Assembly: GCA_028641055.1 (NCBI GenBank)
Contig: CM054060.1
Location: forward strand, 315,461,682-315,525,681
Length of the DNA: 64,000 nucleotides
Source of the DNA: Alopecurus myosuroides
Lineage: Eukaryota > Streptophyta > Magnoliopsida > Poales > Poaceae
Direction: 5' to 3'
In this document: positions 10,945 to 23,150 of the stretch, in pieces
Layout: each line of letters starts with the position of its first letter
Numbering within the stretch: the stretch's first letter is position 1
The notes under the pieces: generated by a model
What the model was told of the DNA's origin: nothing
The model's database searches: none
Seen by the model: only the letters and a program-made list of their open reading frames with translations
Program-made: the position numbers and the translations under genes

Positions 10945-13607
10945 TTCCGATCTGGGATACTCAGCGGAATCAGAAGATCGATAACTGTCGGAAGCCTGGA
11001 GTTCGACGATGACGTCGGACGCTTCCTCGACAACGGATCCTACATACCGGTGCAAAATCATCTGGTAAGTGCCTGCGTGTTACCGATTGGATCTGCTAAT
11101 ATCTTTATCGGACTAACTGCAGAGGCCATGGGGTTTTGCGGTGGAAGCAAATTTTTCCCACCCGCCCTATACCCAGTCGAGGATGACTATGATCCCGGAT
11201 TCTGCTCAGATCGCCGACAAAAAAGTGATACACACTTTATCGGCATGGTGCAATCCGAAGTCGCCGAAAACACGGATGACAGAAATCCCGTGCAAGAGGC
11301 AGACAATAATACACCCACCACAGAGGTGGAAGATCCGACATCCGTCAACATGACGATGAACTCGGAAGCCGACTCAGTGCTAGCCGCCATTGAGGCGAGA
11401 TTAGAGTCGGAAACCGGATCGGATGATTTCGATTCCGAAGATGAGGATGAGGATACCTTCGAAAGAAAGGTAAAATCTCTTCAAGAGGGATTCCACGAAG
11501 TGCTAATGGCAAAACCGGCTGAAACCACGGATGTCGGAAGCCAGGAAAGCCCTAAAACCCCTCCGCCAGAGGAAGAGAGAGAAGACGTAGAAACTTCTCC
11601 GGTATTTCCCAATGTCAAGGAATTGACAGAGGACGAACCTGTCAAAAAGTCTCCCTCTTCCAAGAAAAAGCACCGGGCCGCTAAGAAGCTCCAATACAAA
11701 ATCCGGAAGAAAAAATCAGCTGATCCAGCTGATGAAAACCTGGAAGTAGGAGACGCAAGCGGAACAAAGCCCGCGGAGAAGAAAACCAAGGAAATCCTTG
11801 TTCCGCCAATGACGGAACAGGAAGAACATGAACTGTTACAAACGCCAGTGGGACCAAACGAATCACCTGAGATGCTGGAAGCCAGGAGACGAGCTTTCCA
11901 GCGGCAACAGCAACATCTACTCAGATCTCGTGAACACCTCCAAAAAACCCAGGATGACATCAAGCTCATGAAGGAAGAAATAGAGGAGTACGAGAGAAAT
12001 AATAGATCTGCCTTAAAACCTACAAGGTTACCCTGAATCGTAAGACCGGAAGTACTGCCGCCAAAGGAAAGGTTTCATAACCCATCTTTGCAAAAGCAGG
12101 TAAACGACAAGGATGCCAGAGGTGAACCAATATACAAAACCGCAGCCGAAAACGCGGAAGCAGCGTTCGCCATCCTCATGACATGTACTCCAACGGTGAA
12201 AAACTTCAAGGGGTGTATGCTTTCCTAGGAAAAGCATTGCAACAACAGCAGCGGGGCCAAGAGCGATCAGGGAGGCTGCATGATAACTCCGCCCTATGCA
12301 AAACAGCTACTTGCGCCGCTGGAGCACCTGGACCGGAAGAACCTGGAGATTCAGACAATTCAAAGGATAAGAAAGAGGATCCGAGAAAAGACAAGAAAAA
12401 CCCCGACAATCGGGATGAAGCGTCTAGAACCGGATCCCATCTCCCGAAAGATGGACTCAAACCCCACCATCGGGAATAAAAATACCGGAATGACGACAAA
12501 GCAATGCCACCTCCGAGAAACCCAGCTGAGAAAGCTGGAAGACATGATTTACCGCACAGGCGTGAGAGATCTCGGACACCTCCTAAGGATAAAGAAAGGC
12601 ACATGAGCAGAACTCCGCCTCATCCCAAAGGACGTGATCTCGGAAGAAATAAAAACGATCCCAGAAAAGCGCGTCCGCGCAACAATGGAAAAGAAAGGAG
12701 CAGATCCCATTCTGTCCATTCAGCCGGAAGATATTCTGCACACATTGATAGAGCGGAAAAGGATGATCTATACTTTGGACCTAAGTGTTTCACTGACAGG
12801 ATCCGAAGGATAACCCTGCATTCTGGCTTTGCCAAGGTCGGTCCAACGTACCAGAAATACACCGGCAGTACAAACCCGGATACCTGGCTCTCAGATTACT
12901 ATACAGCCGTCCAGATTAACAATGGGACAGACCTGGAAGTTGTAAAGTTTCTTCCCCTAATGCTACTGGAGGGAGCCAGAGATTGGATCAATGGATTACC
13001 ATCAAGAGCTGTCGACAGCTGGGATGATATGGCTCGAGTATTCACTCAGCATTTCTGGGGAACGTACAAACGCCCGAACAGCATCAACCAGCTGAACCGT
13101 TGCACCCAATTTGAGGATGAACCATACGTGGATTTCATCTCCAGATGGACTGCAATGAAGAATAGTTGCTCTGGAGTAACTGACGTACAAGCAATGCATG
13201 CTTTCTTCAATGGCCTAAAACCCGGACTTGTACCGTTCATGGTTGGTTCCAAACAGCACAAAGATCTCGGATCTATGCTTACCACCGCCAATGAACACGC
13301 TGCAGCCGAAGACGATATCAGGGCAAGAGGAGGCAATATCGACGCACTGATACTTGCCAAGAAAAACCCTCGCTCTGAGAAAAAAAGAACTCCAGAAACA
13401 ACAACGAAACCCAAAGAAGTTAACATAGCCTTTGGAAGTGAAAAAGGGAATAAGTGGAAAGGGCGCAGTTCAGAACCAATCAACTACACTAAAGAAGAGT
13501 GGGAGAGGATTAAGTCGGAACCCTGCGTCCACCATTCGCAATTTGGGAAGCTCACCCATACGAACGCGCAATGTCGGCTGAACAAACACATGGAAGGCAG
13601 TGCATGA
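10945..13607 (+). pseudogene. gag: Tat-type gag of inner gypsy (broken)
   Basis: A long open stretch runs to a TGA near 12034-12036. Its middle is charged and acidic, with KKSPSSKKKHRAAKKL and coiled-coil-like QRQQQHLLRSREHLQK. After frame changes near 12190-12225 the main gag domain is open from 12504 to 13607: YTGSTNPDTWLSDYYTAV, LEGARDWINGLPSRAV and FWGTYKRPNSINQL. A remnant of the zinc-binding knuckle (EPCVHHSQFGKLTHTNAQC) precedes a TGA at 13605-13607. The start codon is uncertain, because an upstream ATG at 10771 lies inside the LTR. Gag packages the element RNA. Confidence 0.85.
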
Positions 13608-16600
13608 TCCGGAAATAAGGGGAAGAGTTCCAAGAGGAAATTCTCCAAACAAAAGCCAGAAGATGAGAAAGAAGACAGTGAATCGGACACTGATGAAAAA
13701 ATCCAGGAACAACAGCGAAAAGGCGAGCCCAAATTTCCGAGAGTTGATGGAGAGGAACTGCTAACGTTCCTAGCAACCCCATCAGCAAAGGTGGCCAAAA
13801 GAACACTTCGAGAAATAAACGCGGTTGTTCCGGCAACCCCGAAATTCTTGAAGTATTCAAATACACCAATTACCTGGGATCAGTCTGATCATCCCGGGAA
13901 TATCCCTGAACCCGGCACACAAGCTCTTGTCGTAAGCCCTATTGTCCAGAACACTAGGCTAAAAAGAGTGCTGATGGATGGAGGATCCAGCATTAACATA
14001 ATGTATCTGGATACGCTGAAGCACCTGAAAATTTCCGAGTCCCAGCTCAATTACAGCAACATACGCTTCCATGGCATTGACCCTGGCAGGCAAGCACGAT
14101 CCCTAGGAGAAATTTCCCTAGATGTCACTTTCGGAGATAAAGATCACTTCCGTCGGAAAAAAGTATCCTTCGAGGTGGTGCCGTTCGAAAGCGTGTATCA
14201 TGCAATACTCGGACGTCCAACTTTCGCCAAATTTATGGCAAGATCATGTTATATCTATAACAAGCTGAAGATGCCAGGGCCCAAAGGAGGAGTAATCACC
14301 ATAGTTGGAGACTTCAAGATGGCAAACGAGCTGGAAAAAGAAAATGCCCTTTGCGCTCAGAGAGTCATAGCAAAGGAAGAATTGAAGGAGTTGGCAAAGG
14401 AGGTATTGCCGACAGAAATGCCGGCAGGAAAAGAAACCCGGAAGCCAGCGGATAGCTTCAAGGCGTCCGAGAATACATGACAGGTAATCCTAGATCCCAA
14501 AGATCCGACAAAATTTGTCGTTGTAGGGACTTGGATGACCGACAAATAGGAAGGCGAGCTCATCAAGTTCCTCCATGAGAACTGGGATATTTTCGCCTGG
14601 TGTCCGGCTGACATGCCAGGCGTACCCAGGGAACTTGCTGAGCACCAACTCAAGGTGATTCCAGGCTCCAAACCCGTCAAACAAGGTCTCCGCCGATTTG
14701 ACGGAAGAAGACGGAAGGCTATTGGCAAGGAAATTATCCGGCTTTTAGCAGCAGATTTCATCCAGGAAGTAATACACACTGAATGGTCTGCAAATCCAGT
14801 ATTAGTACCGAAGAAAGACACTACTTCTCTTAGAATGTGTATATATTACACATGATTGAACAAATTGTGTTCGAAAGATAGGTTCACGTTACCGCGAATC
14901 GATCAAATAATAGACGCCACTACAGGCTCTGAGCTTTTATGCTTTTTGGATGCATACTCCGGGTACCACCAAATACGCATGAAAAAGGAAGATCAAATTA
15001 AGACTTCTTTCATAACCCCGTACGGGACGTATTATTACGTAACCATGCCATTTGGCCTGAAGAACGCAGGCACAACTTACCAGCGTTGCATGCAACGTTG
15101 TTTGCATAGTCAGATTGGCAAAAACGTCCATGTTTACGTGGATGATATTGCTATCGTAACCAAGGAAAAAGATACACTCCTTGAGGATTTGCGAGAAACC
15201 TTCGAAAATTTGCGCACTTACAAGATGAAGTTAAACCCATCAAAGTGCGTATTCGGGGTTCCCTCAGGAAAACTTCTGGGTTTCATCGTTTCTCATAGAG
15301 GAATAGAAGTTAACCCGGAAAAGATCAAAGCCATCTTGAACATCTCCAAACCTACGTGTGTGAAAGATGTCCAAAGATTGACGGGTTCCGCCGCTGCCGT
15401 CAGCAGATTTATTAGTCGGCTGGGGGATAAAGCCTTACCACTCTACAAGTTGCTGAAAAAATCCGGCAAGTTCGAGTGGACAGAAGAGGCCGATGCAGCG
15501 TTAACCCAGTTAAAGGAAACTTTGATGAAAGCTCCGATTTTGGCATCCCCAAAAGACGAAGAACCCATGTTATTGTTCCTCACGGCTACAAACCGGGTTA
15601 TTAGTGCGGTAATCGTTGTGGAACGGAAGAAGGACGAACAGAGCATACCAGACCAGCATCCGGTATATTACATAAGTGAAGTTTTCTCCGAGTCCAAACA
15701 AAGGTACCCACACTATCAAAAACTGGCATATGGTGTATTTTTCGCATCTAGAAAACTGCGCCATTACTTCCAAGGGCATTCCATAACAGTGGTATGTAAA
15801 TCACCACTAGGGGATATAATAAACAATGCGGAGGCAACTGGCCGAGTAGCCAAATGGGGTATCGAGCTAGCAGCCTTCGACATTAAGTATCAGCAAAGGA
15901 CGACAATAAAATCCCAGGTTCTGGCAGATTTCGTCGCCGACTGGACGGAAGCAATGGAGAAAACGCCAATGCCGGAGTCTGAGTACTGGATCATGCACTT
16001 TGACGGATCCAAGATGAAGGAAGGCGCTGGAGCTGGTGTAGTCTTGAAATCCCCTAAGGGAGACACAATGGAGTACGTATTGCAAATACACTTCAACGCC
16101 AGTAATAACGTGGCAGAATACGAAGCTCTGCTTCATGGCTTGCATATTGCAAAAGAAACAGGAGTAAAGCGCATCTTGTGCTATGGCGACTCGGATTTGG
16201 TACAACATCAGCTTAACCAAACCTGGGACGCCAAAAGCCCTATAATGGCCGAATACCGGAGAACGGTGGACGAGTTCGCCATCTGTTTCTTTGGATTCGA
16301 AGTACTCCACGTAAAAAGGGAGGAAAATTGGAACGCGGATGCGTTAGCCCGCATGGGATCAGAGAGGATAAAAACCCTACCACCAGGCGTATTCGTCCAG
16401 CATTTGCACGAGCCATCCATAAAAGGTGGAGATATTGACTATCCTCTGGCTTCCGAGTCAATTGAAGTTATGTTCGTCAACCCGGACTGGACAATTCCGT
16501 ATTTAAACTTCTTAGTCAATCAGAAGTACCCGGAAGGAACAGACGAAGTCTTGCAAAGACAAATACAACGTCGATGCAAAGGATACGTGGTAATTGACAA

Positions 16601-17760
16601 TTGGCTATATAAACGCAGTACTTCCGGAATTTTTCAACGGTGTATTTCACCAGAAGAAGGACGGGAAATACTGGAAGAAATCCATGCCGGAGATTGCGGA
16701 CATCATGCTCAATCAAAAAGCATAGTTAAAAAAGCATTCCGTGCTGGGTTTTTCTGGCTAACAGCCAAGTCAGATGCTGAGCACATAGTTAACACATGCG
16801 CAGGGTGTCAATATTACGCCAAGCAGACCAATATGCCGGCCCAAGCACTCAAAACTATCCCCATTACATGGTCGTTTGCGGTCTGGGGGCTAGATATGAT
16901 GGGACCGTTCAAAAACTGCGAGAGGCGGACTTACACATCTACTCGTAGCAGTGGATAAGTATACCAAATGGGTGGAGGCCAAACCCATCAAAAAGCTGGA
17001 TGGTGTAACTGCCAGGAATTTCATCATTGACTTAGTCATGAGATACGGCGTTCCACACAGCATAATAACCGACAACGGGACAAATTTCTCCATTGGGGAG
17101 TTGGCAAAATATTGCCGACAAACGGGAATTCGCCTAGATCTCGCATCTGTGGCACACCCGCGATCCAATGGACAGGTTGAGAGAATGAATAGCTCAATCC
17201 TGCAAGGAATACACCCAAGACTCGAATCTCCTCTTCATAGAGCAGCTGGAGCATGGGTAGAGGAGCTACCTTCCGTGCTTTGGAGTATTCGAACGACGCC
17301 AAATAGGTCAACTGGGCAAACCCCATTTTCCCTAGTTTATGGTGCGGAAGCTATTCTTCCAACGGACATGATCCATGATAGCCCAAGAGTGCAAGATTTC
17401 GATGACTCGGATGCCGAAGAAGCACGACAGGATGTCGTCGATTTCTTAGAAGAGGAACGAGAGCTTGTGCTTCAAAGATCCGCCATTTACCAGCAAGGTT
17501 TACGACGTTACCATAGTCGGAAAATCAGGCATCGTTCTTTTAAAGAAGGTGATCTAGTGTTGAGGCTGGTGCAGCAAAGGAAGCACAAATTGGCCCCAGT
17601 TTGGGAAGGACCATTTGTCATAAGTAAAGCCATGAAGAATGGATCATATTATCTTGTCGACATTCGAGATACGGAAGACGATCCCGAGAAGCCGAATCGC
17701 AAAAGAAAGAGAAAGATAGATGTTGAGCTAGGAGAGACAAAGAGGCCTTGGAGTATCTAG
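13608..17760 (+). pseudogene. pol: Tat-type pol: protease, RT, RNase H x2, integrase (few lesions)
   Basis: One frame runs from 13608 to about 16927, broken by TGA 14478-14480, TAG 14547-14549 and TGA 14853-14855. A frameshift near 16927 moves the integrase tail to the 16951-17760 frame. Protease shows RVLMDGGSSINIMYLDTL. RT shows FLDAYSGYHQIRMKKED and VYVDDIAIVTK. The first RNase H shows PVYYISEVFSESKQRYPHYQ. The second begins YWIMHFDGSKMKEGAGAGVV and includes YGDSDLVQHQL. Integrase shows CAGCQYYAKQ, WGLDMMGPF, ITDNGTNFSIGE and SNGQVERMN. The C-terminus is basic (KPNRKRKRK). The low number of lesions fits a recent insertion. It was probably already defective or decayed after arrival. Confidence 0.93.
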
Positions 17761-18417
17761 CAGTTACGTCCCTTCTATACTTAGTTCAATTTCTATGTAA
17801 ACATCTTTTGAGATCATGAAATAAAGTTGTCGGAATTTTGATATCCATGTTTTTACAAGTTCATTATAGTACAAAGCATGATTCCACCTTATCTATTTCC
17901 CAATGATCTTACAAAATACTCAATGTTAACCCGAATTGTGCCTGCGTGCTCGGCGTTTAAAAACTGAATGATTTCAGCCTGCTAACGGCTAAAGGAAACT
18001 CGGATTGTGCCTGCGTTCCCAAGTTTCATTTAAAAAATTCCTTACTTTTCTCTAAGCATTATCTGATTGCTTATGTGTTGGGCCACTGGAGCTAGTTAGT
18101 AAAAATTCCTTTAGTATGATCCATGTTTCCGAGTTTAAACTGATTGGTTATACCCAGTTACTCGACATGATGCTTCATAATGCTATTGAGCCATTTCAAA
18201 CACTAAGGACAGTTAAAACATATACGCCAGAGAACTTAGAAGATAAAGGAATACTAAAACTCGAAAAACTTGCAAAGAACTTCATAAATTAAAGCTGCAA
18301 AAGGGCAGAGTTCATATTTGTACAAAAGGAATAGAAGCATTACAATATGAATTACATTGTAAAAATGCAGTAATGCTCCTATTGTCTACTTCCACTATCC
18401 AGGTTCAAGGTAATCCT
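17761..18417. other. Spacer between pol and antisense gene
   Basis: This is 657 bp of non-coding AT-rich DNA. A short imperfect repeat (TCGG or CGAATTGTGCCTGCGT) occurs twice near 17931 and 18000. Sense gag-pol and the antisense gene converge here, so their 3' ends and poly(A) sites probably lie in this stretch. Confidence 0.5.
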
Positions 18418-21354
18418 TCAAGCATCCGAGTCGTCGTCGTTGCTGTCATTCTCGGGGGCTTCAGGGATCTCCTCTTCCGGATAGGTGAGAGAGATGTTCA
18501 CCATGGAGGCGATCTAGGTGGCGTGGCCTTTGATTTCATCAAAGATGGTATTTCGCTGAGTTTCCGTGTATCCTTGGGGGATACCAGACGCCACGCGCCA
18601 ATATTTTGCACCAGGGTAGTGCATACGCATAAGGCCGAGTACCATGCGTGCACCACCCCGTGCAGCGGAGTGTAGGATGGACTCCCTGGACTCCGTCACC
18701 TCCATGATGGCACCCGGAAGTTTTTCAACTTCCGAGAACTCCCCAGTCCTTGTGGGAAGGAACTTGTTGATCAGCTGCATGCCAGCAGCTCTGATCGAAG
18801 TCCACGTCTTCCCAAAGGCTCGGATTCTATCAATCCGAGAAAGATCTGGGCTATCTCCTGTTTTTCAGAAAAAACAACCAAGAAGGTTAAGTAAGAAAGC
18901 AGAGAAACACAGCAAGACTTGGAAAAATGGTAAATGAAGTAAAACTTACCGACAAGCTTGTCAATTTCGGAGCCTTCCTCCAGGCGAAGGTTTAGAGCAG
19001 CCTCCAAGTCCTGAATGGTGGACTTGTCCTTCTCTGCCTGTTCGAAAGCCTTGGATTGAGAAATTCCAAGGGCCAGATTGCTGGCTTCCAGATCTTTTTG
19101 AGCCTTCACAAGATCCTTGTGAAGGTCCAAATTCTCCTTTCGGAGAAACTCGGCATTGCCGGCGTCTTCAGCTATTTGCTTGGCCTTAGCCAAAGCATCT
19201 GGAAAGCAAGGAAAATTCCGAGTTTAGAAAACTCCCGGAATAAGTACTTAGACAAAAAGCTGAATCGAAAACTTCAGAGGAAAAGCGTTACCTGATGTTT
19301 CCGACAGCGCCAGCTGAGACGATGTCAGCTCCGCCTCTTTCACCTCAAGAATAGAAAGAAGATTTCTAACTTCTTTATTCTTGATGGAGAGTTTGTTGAA
19401 AACTTCCATGTTAATGGATTCAGCGGTTTGCTGGAACATGACAAGGAAAAGAATAACTAAAAAGCATCAAGGAAAAAAGTATACATTTTGTTTAATGCTT
19501 GGGGGCTAGAGTTAAATACCTGGCTCATTCGTTGCAAACCCGCCAAGTTTTCATTGAACTCTTTTGCATATTCCGCAAAAAGAGTTCCGGCCGCGCTTAG
19601 GCCGCCGTTGAGAATCTTGAAGTCCTTGTCAAAGGTGGGAATCTCCTCATCGATTGTCCGAGAAGATTCTCCCACCTCTGGAGCCGCCCTTTCCCTCATG
19701 TCCATGTTCGACACAACGGGCTGGGTGGGCTCCAGCGGCTTGGTGGTGGGGGCTGTAGCATGCTCTTCCGCCATCGTGGACGGGGTGTCCGGGGCGATGA
19801 CGGGAGAAGGTTGAGCGCCTCGGCTGGACACAACTTTGTGTTTCTTCAGCTTCTTTGGCTTTAAGTTGGAGGGAGGTAGGCTAAAAACAAAAAACCCGAA
19901 AAAGTTAAAACTCCGAAGACGAAGGAAAACTTCGACAAAAGCAAAATAACCCGGATGATCTAACCTGGAGGTGGCGACGGGAATCCCGTCAAGGTCGATG
20001 ATTTCCTCAGAGGAAGAAATCTTCTTGCGCTTTCGTCCACCTGCAAAGGTGGCGCGCAACGCCTCCATTTCAGCCTCGGTGGCAAGCTCCGATTCGGGAA
20101 GCTCGGTGATCTGTCGAAAAGAAAAGCCAGAATTAGAGGCAAGAAATCCGAGAAAATATGGAAACCCCAAATGGCGAAGTAATACCTTGGGAGCCGGATT
20201 GTCGGCCGTATACATTGGCCGACTCGCTTCGTATTGGTCGCGGGATGCGACCAACTGGTTCACGCGCCGTCGATGATCCCTCGCGGCCCAGTCTTTGCTG
20301 GTTGTCCGCATTTCGTCCTTGGCACCCGTGTAGTCGCAAAGAAGGCGGCCACCGTGGTTAGCCAACGGCTGGATCCGCCTATCCAACCAGCAAAGGACCG
20401 TGTCCATGCCGGTTAGAGGCGGATCAGAGGAAGTGAGCTTGGCGATGTGCCGCTTGATCCTTAGAAGATCAGGCGGCAGAACTTGGACGGCTTCTGTTCC
20501 CCAATTTTCTTGGGGAACAACAGCAGTGTTTGAGAAAGGTGGAACCCCGATGGACTTTTTCGGGAAAGGCACATCGGGATGATAGAAGAAGGAACCCGTC
20601 CAAAATTTGACGGATTCCGATGTTTTGATCTTGGGGAACCAATCTTCCCTAAATCTCCTAAGAGTAAAGGAGATGGTTCCGCAAGTCGGGAGTGCGCCCT
20701 CCGAAGAGTTCCGCTTAACCCCGAAACAATACATCCAGAAGTCTAACCTAGGTTCTATACCTAGGAAACCCTCGAACAGGGCCTGGAACCCGGCCATATA
20801 AAGAATGGAGTTGGGTGGCAGGTTATGAGGCTGGATGTTATAGTGGGAGAGAACTTGGAGAAAAAAGGCAGAAGGTGGTAACCACATACCTCTTAAGAGA
20901 TGGGAGGAGAGAAGAACCCGTTTGCCGTCGTTCGACATGGGCTCGTTCTCGTCCTCTGGGAGCCGCCATTTCCCCTTCAGAACCAACCCCTCCTTTTCAT
21001 GTTTGGAAGGAGGGCTGCCGGAATGCTGCAGGCAACCCAGTTGCCGGCAGTCTCCAGTTCTTCATCCGCTCCGGCGGCGGCGGATGCGGCGGCTTCTGCA
21101 GCGGCGAGCTCGTCGCCGAGAAGCGTGATCTTTTCCTCCGCCGTCTCGGGAGCGAACGGCGGAGGGGGCGCGGAGCTTGAGCCCACAAGATTCACGGCGG
21201 CGGAAGTATTCCCTCCGTCCGCCCCGGAACCCGCGGTCTTCACCGGCTCGTCGCCGACGCGCTTCGGGGAATCCAACAGTGGATCTATGTCGTTGATGAT
21301 ATCCCCGATCTCGCGCGCAACGGACCGGGCAGGAGAGGACGGTGAGGATACCAT
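18418..21354 (-). pseudogene. Antisense 'putative gypsy type transposon' (Transposase_28-like) gene, intron-containing
   Basis: The gene runs opposite to gag-pol. Five GT-AG introns can be placed: 20111-20185 (75 bp), 19881-19964 (84), 19431-19519 (89), 19199-19291 (93) and 18858-18949 (92). All exon phases join. The first two introns are multiples of three and stop-free, so the unspliced frame looks continuous. The N-terminal half has LSSHLLRGMWLPPSAFF and AGFQALFEGFLGIEPRLDFW, typical of the plant domain named putative gypsy type transposon. The C-terminal half is coiled-coil-like (KENLDLHKDLVKAQKDLEAS) and ends acidic (NDSNDDDSDA). Lesions are a one-base frameshift near 20990-21000 after the alanine-rich N-terminus and a TAG at 18514-18516. 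Antisense genes in Tat elements are known, but their function is not. Confidence 0.85.
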
Positions 21355-21490
21355 CGGGTGGCGACGCAGCTCGTCTCCGGTGACGTTCTGGGCGCAGTGT
21401 GCGTTCGGAGGTGGTTCTTTGCTCGAAAGCTTGGGCGCGGTAATGGCGTGGAAGTGAGAGCGGAAGGTTTACTGGGAGGACGAAGAAGGC

Positions 21491-21498
21491 TATTTATA
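21491..21498 (-). promoter_or_regulatory. TATA box of antisense gene
   Basis: Read on the minus strand this is TATAAATA, about 140 bp upstream of the candidate start codon at 21354. It lies inside the internal region, well outside the LTR, and suggests an independent promoter. Confidence 0.6.
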
Positions 21499-21878
21499 GC
21501 CGGAAATCCGTCAAGATACGTGCCAACGGCTATTTTGACCGTTGGATGATCAACGCGTGTCACTCGCCGGAAAATCCAGGAAATGAAACGACAGGGTAAT
21601 GATGGCTATCTCCTCGTTTCCCGTGAGAATCTGTCAGAGATACGTTACTGGGTTTCCCGCATGAAACCCAAACATCCCTTACGTCAGCATGATTGAAGCG
21701 CTGACGTAGGAGGTTCCTTCTCCGCGAAGGATCGTGTGAGAAAAGCCGGATTTTCTGAATTCCGAGTTTCACGTTACCATCTCTTTTCGAAGAAGAATAA
21801 GAAGAATCAAGACTGCTGATCGATATTTCTCGGACAATGTACATTTGGCGAAAGACGGTGAATCACAGTTTTAGTCCT
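21499..21878. other. Promoter-side spacer of antisense gene
   Basis: This is non-coding sequence between the antisense TATA box and the 3' LTR. It contains two TACGTCAG or GACGTAGG-type motifs near 21680-21710. I see no further gene. Confidence 0.45.
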
Positions 21879-21891
21879 TCTTGGGGGCTAC
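21879..21891 (+). promoter_or_regulatory. Polypurine tract region of inner gypsy
   Basis: TCTTGGGGGCTAC-type sequence immediately precedes the 3' LTR. It is the expected position of the plus-strand primer. The tract is short and purine-poor at its ends. Confidence 0.55.
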
Positions 21892-22433
21892 TGTCGGATA
21901 TATACTGAATAGGGGTATATCAGATGGTAGTCATAAGTGCCGGATTACCAGGGTGACCCAAGTGGTAGTGGGCTATGGTCCATTGGGCGGCCCAGTAACC
22001 TGACGCACAGAAGCCGGATTCTAGAAGGACCCGGATCACGGCCCACGTGATCTGGCTTGGAGGAGAAGACGGATTCCTTACTTTCCAAGTTAGAAGTTAC
22101 CGTAGTCTTCTAGGTTTCCTGTTCTGTATGCCCTAACCCGGCTATTATATAAAGCCAGACGGGAGATAAGATTGATAGACAAGAAGCTATAGGCTAACTC
22201 GCCGGGAAGTTGATCCTCAGCGAATAGCTAGATCTAAACCTCACCTTGTAATTATATACACAGGCTTTAGTCCTGATTAGTGAGATTGCAGGAGTAGGAA
22301 CGTCGTATTACCACGACGTACCGAACCTAGGTAAATCCTGTGTCATTGTCTACAACGCGATCCCGTTACCCCACGTCTCTACCCGTAGTCTCATGGCACC
22401 CCCGTCTATGAAAACTACTACGATGTCTCGACA
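21892..22433 (+). repeat. 3' LTR of inner gypsy
   Basis: This LTR is 542 bp, the same length as the 5' LTR, with about 11 substitutions by eye. It is followed by the AAGAT target duplication and then by RT of the outer minus-strand gypsy. Confidence 0.97.
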
Positions 22434-23150
22434 AAGATCGCTTGAATCTTTTCTAGGTTGTCTTCGATTCCTCGGGCAGAGACCAGGTAGCCGAGAATTT
22501 GTACTGCAGGAACTCCGAAGACGCACTTTGTCGGGTTAAGCTTGATTCTGTACGCGTTGAGGGCGTCTAATGTCTCCCTGATGTCCTCGAGGAGTGTGTC
22601 CTCCACTCGAGTCTTTATGACGATGTCGTCAACGTACACTTGTAAGTTCTTTCCAATTAGCTTGACGAGGCTTTTTTGCATGCAACATTGATATGTTGCG
22701 TCTGCATTTTTTAGCCCGAAGGGCATTGTTGTGTAGCAGTATACACCGTGTGGTGTGATGAATCTTGTATTCTCCTCATCCTCTTGCTTCATCCTGATCT
22801 GATTATAGCCCGAGTAGGCGTCCACGAAGGAGAGGCGTTGACAGCCTGCTGTGGTATCCACGATCTGGTCGATCGGTGGTAGTGGGAAGTTATCCTTGGG
22901 GCAGTGTTTGTTCAACGACGTGTAGTCCATGCACACGCGAATGATGTCAGTATTTTTCTTCGGGACCAGCACCGGGTTTGCTAACCAGGTGGATATTTTG
23001 ATTTCCCGGATGAACTTGGCGGCTAGTAGTTTGTTCACTTCTTCTCCGAGTGCTTTTTTGCTTTGGGTCGGAAAAACGCGGGTGGTTTGTTTGGCTAGCT
23101 TGGCATCTTTAAACACTTCAAGTGAGTGCTCATCGAACTCCCTGGGTATC
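22434..23150 (-). pseudogene. pol: Reverse transcriptase of outer gypsy
   Basis: The minus strand is open for over 230 codons: AKFIREIKISTWLANPVLVP, CMDYTSLNKHCPKDNFPLP and YSGYNQIRMKQEDEENTRF. The active site is VYVDDIVIKT, and VDAYSGYN is well kept. The domain stops at the target site of the inner element and resumes at 10362. It is better preserved than the gag and integrase parts of the same element. Confidence 0.92.

Larger units (their letters stand above)
10363..22433 (+). mobile_element. Complete Tat/Retand-type gypsy element with antisense gene
   Basis: Two 542-bp LTRs (10363-10904 and 21892-22433) start TGTCGGATA and end CGACA. The five bases AAGAT stand on both sides (10358-10362 and 22434-22438), a perfect target duplication. 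Internal order is PBS, gag, protease, RT, RNase H, second RNase H, integrase, a non-coding spacer, an antisense intron-containing gene, PPT and 3' LTR. By eye I count 11 differences between the LTRs (8 transitions, 3 transversions), about 2%. That is a young insertion, although gag-pol carries several stops. Confidence 0.97.

Noticed and set aside
20815..21457. Long plus-strand frames in the Tat 3' region
   Set aside because: They are shadows of the GC-rich, alanine-coding N-terminus of the antisense gene, which has better splice and domain evidence.
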